Below, piece after piece: positions 61,109 through 64,000 of a DNA stretch of 64,000 nt. Numbering within the stretch: position 1 is the stretch's first letter; each line of letters begins with the position of its first letter. The notes under the pieces were generated by a model. It was not told the origin of the DNA and did not search any database. It was given only the letters and a program-made list of their open reading frames with translations. Origin of the DNA: Chitinispirillum alkaliphilum (GTDB lineage Bacteria > Fibrobacterota > Chitinivibrionia > Chitinivibrionales > Chitinispirillaceae); assembly GCA_001045525.1 (NCBI GenBank), contig LDWW01000002.1:1-64000 (forward strand), read 5' to 3'. Both the position numbers and the translations under genes were made by a program.

Positions 61109-63631
61109 CTACATCCTCTCCAATCCAAGCATAGTCACATCATCAAATAAGGATTCACTGTTGCTGTGACTACGCAATTTGGAGATTATAAGCGAGATCT
61201 TCTCATTAACTGAATTGTTGGGATCCAGAAGCACCGACATCATTGCCTCTTTTTCAAACAGAATGTCAGACTCATTTCTTGCATCTGTTACTCCATCTGT
61301 GTACATAAACAGAAGTTCATTTTTACCGATGGAGCTGTGGTGCTTGTCAAAAGTGATATTTGGTGCAAGACCAATCGCCGGGCCGGAAGTTTTCAGCTCC
61401 CGCACATCTGCGGCTTTGTTTATGATCAGAGGATAGAGGTGCCCTGCATTGATGTATTCTATTACCCCGCTTTTTATGTCAATACATCCTACAAACAAAG
61501 TTACAAACATCTGTCCAACAATACTGTTGCTGTGGTGTTCGAGAATATAATCATTGATGGTGCTTACAGCAGAGAGCGGGTCTTCAGAACGCCCCACTAT
61601 AACCCTGACAAGGGTCCTTATAAGTGCCATGAGAAGTGCGGCACCAACATTCTTTCCGCACACATCCCCTATAGCCACGAACAGTTTGTTTTCATTGAGC
61701 ATGAAAACATCATAAAAATCACCGCTAATCTGTGCCGAGGGGATAAAGGCCGCATCTATCTTCCACTCATCAAGCTTCGGTAACAGCGAAGGGAGGAAAC
61801 TTTTTTGAATTTTCCTCCCCGTCTCCAACTCCCGTGTTATGGTCTCAAGATACTCATGCTCCTTTTCCTGCATTATTTTCAGGTCTTTGTGGGCAATTTC
61901 AAGATGGGTTTTCTGACGCTCAATTTCGTTGATTAACTTCATTGAGTTGAGACTGGTACTGATATACTCTGCCAATTTCTCATAACTTGAATACTCAAAT
62001 GCCCCATCATGCATTGTTATGTACCCAAAGAGATTCTCCCTGAAAAAGAGCGATGCCACTATAATGGCCTGAGCATCCTCTCCCCCCAAGGTTCCCGGAG
62101 GCAGGAAATCTTTTGTGGGGAAAGGTTTAAAACCGGAAATATCCTTCGATTTACCGTTCATAAAAGCGAGGGAAAGTTTTACGTTTTCTGTCTGACCGTA
62201 TGGTTCATAAAGGCATACGCTGCCGCTTTTTACTCCGGTTTCAGGGAAAGTGTCAGAAATTGTTTCAAGCAGCTTATCGAGTTCAAGCACATTAAGAACC
62301 TCATTTGCAGTATCTCTGATAGAGGCTGTATGGTCAAGCAGCTTGATTCTGTGCCGGCCCTGTGTTCTTGAGGCACAGAGGGCAAGAAGGCTTGCCGCTT
62401 TATTTGTGATATCATGCACTATTGCACCAATTTGTGATGACTTACTGCTTGCAAGAGCACTTTCCTTTATAAGATTCAATGTATTGCTCCAAAGCGCTAT
62501 GGCATAATCGCTTTGAAGCTGATCACAGAGGACCCGCTCAAGGGTAAAAAGAAACATATCGGGTTTCTCCTCTGTTACACTTTTTCTGAAATCAGCAAGT
62601 ATCTCTATGAGCGAATCGAACTCAACGGTATCTGACCACTCACTGCTCTTTTCCTGAAACTCCTTAATCTTCTCCGCAATTGAAAGACAATCCTCCTCAA
62701 AAAAGTCGACCGTTTCAGGCAGCATATCGGAAGTAAACTCAAGAAAGCACCCGCATGATCTTCTTACAAGAAGCTTGGAGGGTTTGTCAACATGAGGGGG
62801 AAACTGTTTCCCATCAAAATAATCACAAAGCGACTCAACTGCCACAGCCCCCAACTCCGACATCGACTGGCAGACCGTTGTTACGGGAGGTGTGGCAAAC
62901 ATACTTTCATCTACATTATCAAATCCGGTTATGGCAATCTCCTGAGGAACCTTAATCCCCTCCTGGGTAAGATACTCAAGAGCCCCCACCGCCATACTGT
63001 CATCAGCGGCAACTATAACCTCTATACCTTTTTTGAACCCAATTAACTTCTCAGCAGCCTGAAACCCACTCGGTTTATCAAATGTGCCGTTTATCACCAG
63101 TTGGGGATCATGCGTGATATTGTGCTTATTGAGGATCTCAAGAAACGCTTCGAACCGGTCGTTACTCTCCGGATTTGTCTCGGGCCCTTTTATAAATGCA
63201 AATTTCTTATAATTGTGAGTTTCAATCAGATGATTTATAAGTGCTCTCATTCCCGATTTATTATCTATACAGATAGAAGAGATCTTCTCAACTTTTGGGC
63301 CTACTGCAATTACAGGAACATCTCCCCACTGGCTCTTAAGGGAGTCGAGTATAGAAGGAGAAGAGAATGTGGGCAGATTCCCGTTTATGATAATTCCATC
63401 TATCGTCCTGCTGTTCAGGAGACGGTACAGAGTATTGCGCTGGAACTCCCAGGAATCATAGGCAGATTTCTCAAGATATCCCCCCACGAAGCAGAGTACA
63501 TTTATGTTCCGCTTGAGAGCTTCCTCCCGAATTCCCCGCCACATGTCGATAGTATAGGAGTCATGTATACTCTCGCATAAGAATGCGATTTTTTTGAGAT
63601 TATTACAAAATATCGAACTGTCTTTTTTCAT
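61109..63631 (-). CDS. LacI-type sensor fused to a PP2C (SpoIIE) phosphatase
   Basis: Soluble protein of 840 residues. Residues ~10-290 form a LacI/periplasmic-binding sugar-sensor fold (IAFLCESIHDSYTIDMWRGI, DGIIINGN, AADDSMAVGALEYL, ITGFDNVDES) without a helix-turn-helix in front. Helical and GAF-like parts follow (~300-590), then a coiled coil (~595-625) and a PP2C_SIG/SpoIIE phosphatase (~640-838) with metal sites in SGDFYDVF, AIGDVCGKNVGAALLMA and MYTDGVTDARN. It probably couples a small-molecule (perhaps sugar) signal to dephosphorylation of an anti-anti-sigma-type protein in the cytoplasm; no such partner is in the window. It is convergent with thiC, ten bases apart. Confidence 0.88.
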   Translation of the reverse strand: MKKDSSIFCNNLKKIAFLCESIHDSYTIDMWRGIREEALKRNINVLCFVGGYLEKSAYDSWEFQRNTLYRLLNSRTIDGIIINGNLPTFSSPSILDSLKSQWGDVPVIAVGPKVEKISSICIDNKSGMRALINHLIETHNYKKFAFIKGPETNPESNDRFEAFLEILNKHNITHDPQLVINGTFDKPSGFQAAEKLIGFKKGIEVIVAADDSMAVGALEYLTQEGIKVPQEIAITGFDNVDESMFATPPVTTVCQSMSELGAVAVESLCDYFDGKQFPPHVDKPSKLLVRRSCGCFLEFTSDMLPETVDFFEEDCLSIAEKIKEFQEKSSEWSDTVEFDSLIEILADFRKSVTEEKPDMFLFTLERVLCDQLQSDYAIALWSNTLNLIKESALASSKSSQIGAIVHDITNKAASLLALCASRTQGRHRIKLLDHTASIRDTANEVLNVLELDKLLETISDTFPETGVKSGSVCLYEPYGQTENVKLSLAFMNGKSKDISGFKPFPTKDFLPPGTLGGEDAQAIIVASLFFRENLFGYITMHDGAFEYSSYEKLAEYISTSLNSMKLINEIERQKTHLEIAHKDLKIMQEKEHEYLETITRELETGRKIQKSFLPSLLPKLDEWKIDAAFIPSAQISGDFYDVFMLNENKLFVAIGDVCGKNVGAALLMALIRTLVRVIVGRSEDPLSAVSTINDYILEHHSNSIVGQMFVTLFVGCIDIKSGVIEYINAGHLYPLIINKAADVRELKTSGPAIGLAPNITFDKHHSSIGKNELLFMYTDGVTDARNESDILFEKEAMMSVLLDPNNSVNEKISLIISKLRSHSNSESLFDDVTMLGLERM

Positions 63632-63700
63632 AATTGTTCCGGATGTGAAATTTTTAAATCCCCGGCCCCGACAAGGCGGTTTAAGAATAAAATTTTCTTC

Positions 63701-63732
63701 GTGCTGATTATATACAATTTGTGCTGATTATA
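63701..63732. repeat. Paired 12-bp direct repeats in a divergent promoter region
   Basis: GTGCTGATTATA occurs at 63701-63712 and again at 63721-63732, exactly 20 bp apart, which places both on the same face of the helix. They lie between the divergent sensor-phosphatase and rightmost genes and overlap -10-like TATA sequences. This is the layout of an operator or an activator site. Confidence 0.55.
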
Positions 63733-63858
63733 CTATTAATGTAATAAAAATGACAGTATCATTTCATCCTGAAGATGTTTTTTTATAATTTTATGGCTCG
63801 GGTTGGTATTTTAAGGTTTGAGCAACACAACATTTGAACACAACAAAGGAGACACAGT

Positions 63859-64000
63859 GCAGAGCTACTGTATCAAATGTATCGTCCCAATGGAGCGCTA
63901 TGATATGGCTGTAGGGATAGCCGGCAGTAATGAGACCGATGGATTTCTGGAGGAGATTAAAGGTAGTTCAGCAGCTCTGAGTTTTTTTTTCCGCCAAGAA
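63859..64000 (+). CDS. Partial gene at right edge, unidentified
   Basis: Open from GTG 63859 (AAAGGAG just before it) to the window end, 47 codons. It begins VQSYCIKCIVPMERYDMAVG and goes on with ETDGFLEEIKGSSAALSFFF. The layout faintly resembles the N-terminus of ribosomal protein L11 methyltransferase (PrmA), but too little is visible to name it. Confidence 0.5.

Overview
The window looks like chromosome from a Gram-negative, probably anaerobic bacterium of the FCB type (Bacteroidota/Chlorobiota/Fibrobacterota). This is inferred from gene content: a Porphyromonas-style hmu heme operon with a HmuY lipoprotein and CobN-like HmuS, a DksA-like protein that has lost its zinc-finger cysteines, an Omp85 protein, MglA/MglB genes, direct GlnRS plus GluRS, and a ThiC of the short type. 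A Fibrobacterota/Chitinivibrionia-like lineage would fit, but no rRNA is present to prove it. The DNA is moderately AT-rich.

Layout. 1-1,907: the upstream part of an ISL3-family insertion sequence abuts a broken lipoprotein gene and a decayed transposase tail. 1,908-16,512 (all minus): an iron/heme-acquisition operon read from a near-consensus promoter whose start region is covered by a Fur-box-like sequence. In transcription order it holds DUF2023, DUF2292, a terminator-like hairpin, TonB receptor HmuR, HmuY, a DUF4198 protein, a small CxC protein, flavodoxin, a DUF2325 protein, a membrane protein, an ExbB/TolQ-like channel, DUF2149, the giant CobN-like HmuS and an FMN-binding protein. 16,988-30,647 (plus): a giant unrecognised secreted protein, an alpha-2-macroglobulin and penicillin-binding protein 1C, likely an envelope-protection module. 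31,085-34,299 (minus): PspA, YqiJ and the YqiK flotillin, a membrane-stress set.

34,759-37,683 (minus): ribosomal protein S1, cytidylate kinase and a zinc-ribbon membrane protein. 37,846-40,302 (plus): a secreted flavodoxin-like protein coupled to a ferric-reductase-type cytochrome b/flavin oxidoreductase, then an unknown protein. 40,331-42,109 (minus): a FecR/CsgG-like/FGE-like fusion. 42,269-46,226: tRNA-Ala(GGC), glnS and gltX on minus, and rpsT on plus. 46,336-52,140 (plus): a TPR/zinc-finger membrane protein, a PATAN (DUF4388) protein, an MglA GTPase with long tandem repeats and a roadblock (MglB-like) protein, a candidate polarity or motility module. 52,301-59,398 (minus): Omp85 protein, TPR protein, a small protein and a GH57/DUF3536 enzyme, flanked by a small membrane protein and a DksA-like regulator. 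59,821-64,000: thiC, convergent with a LacI-like-sensor/PP2C-phosphatase fusion, then a partial gene divergent from it across paired 12-bp direct repeats.

The most interesting unit is the Fur-controlled operon. It joins outer-membrane heme capture to a predicted chelatase plus several flavin proteins, and carries small families (DUF2023, DUF2292, DUF2325, a CxC protein) with no established role. This reads as a low-potential system for stripping iron from heme under anoxia. The second is the giant-protein/alpha-2-macroglobulin/PbpC group, in which the macroglobulin has lost the thioester glutamine.
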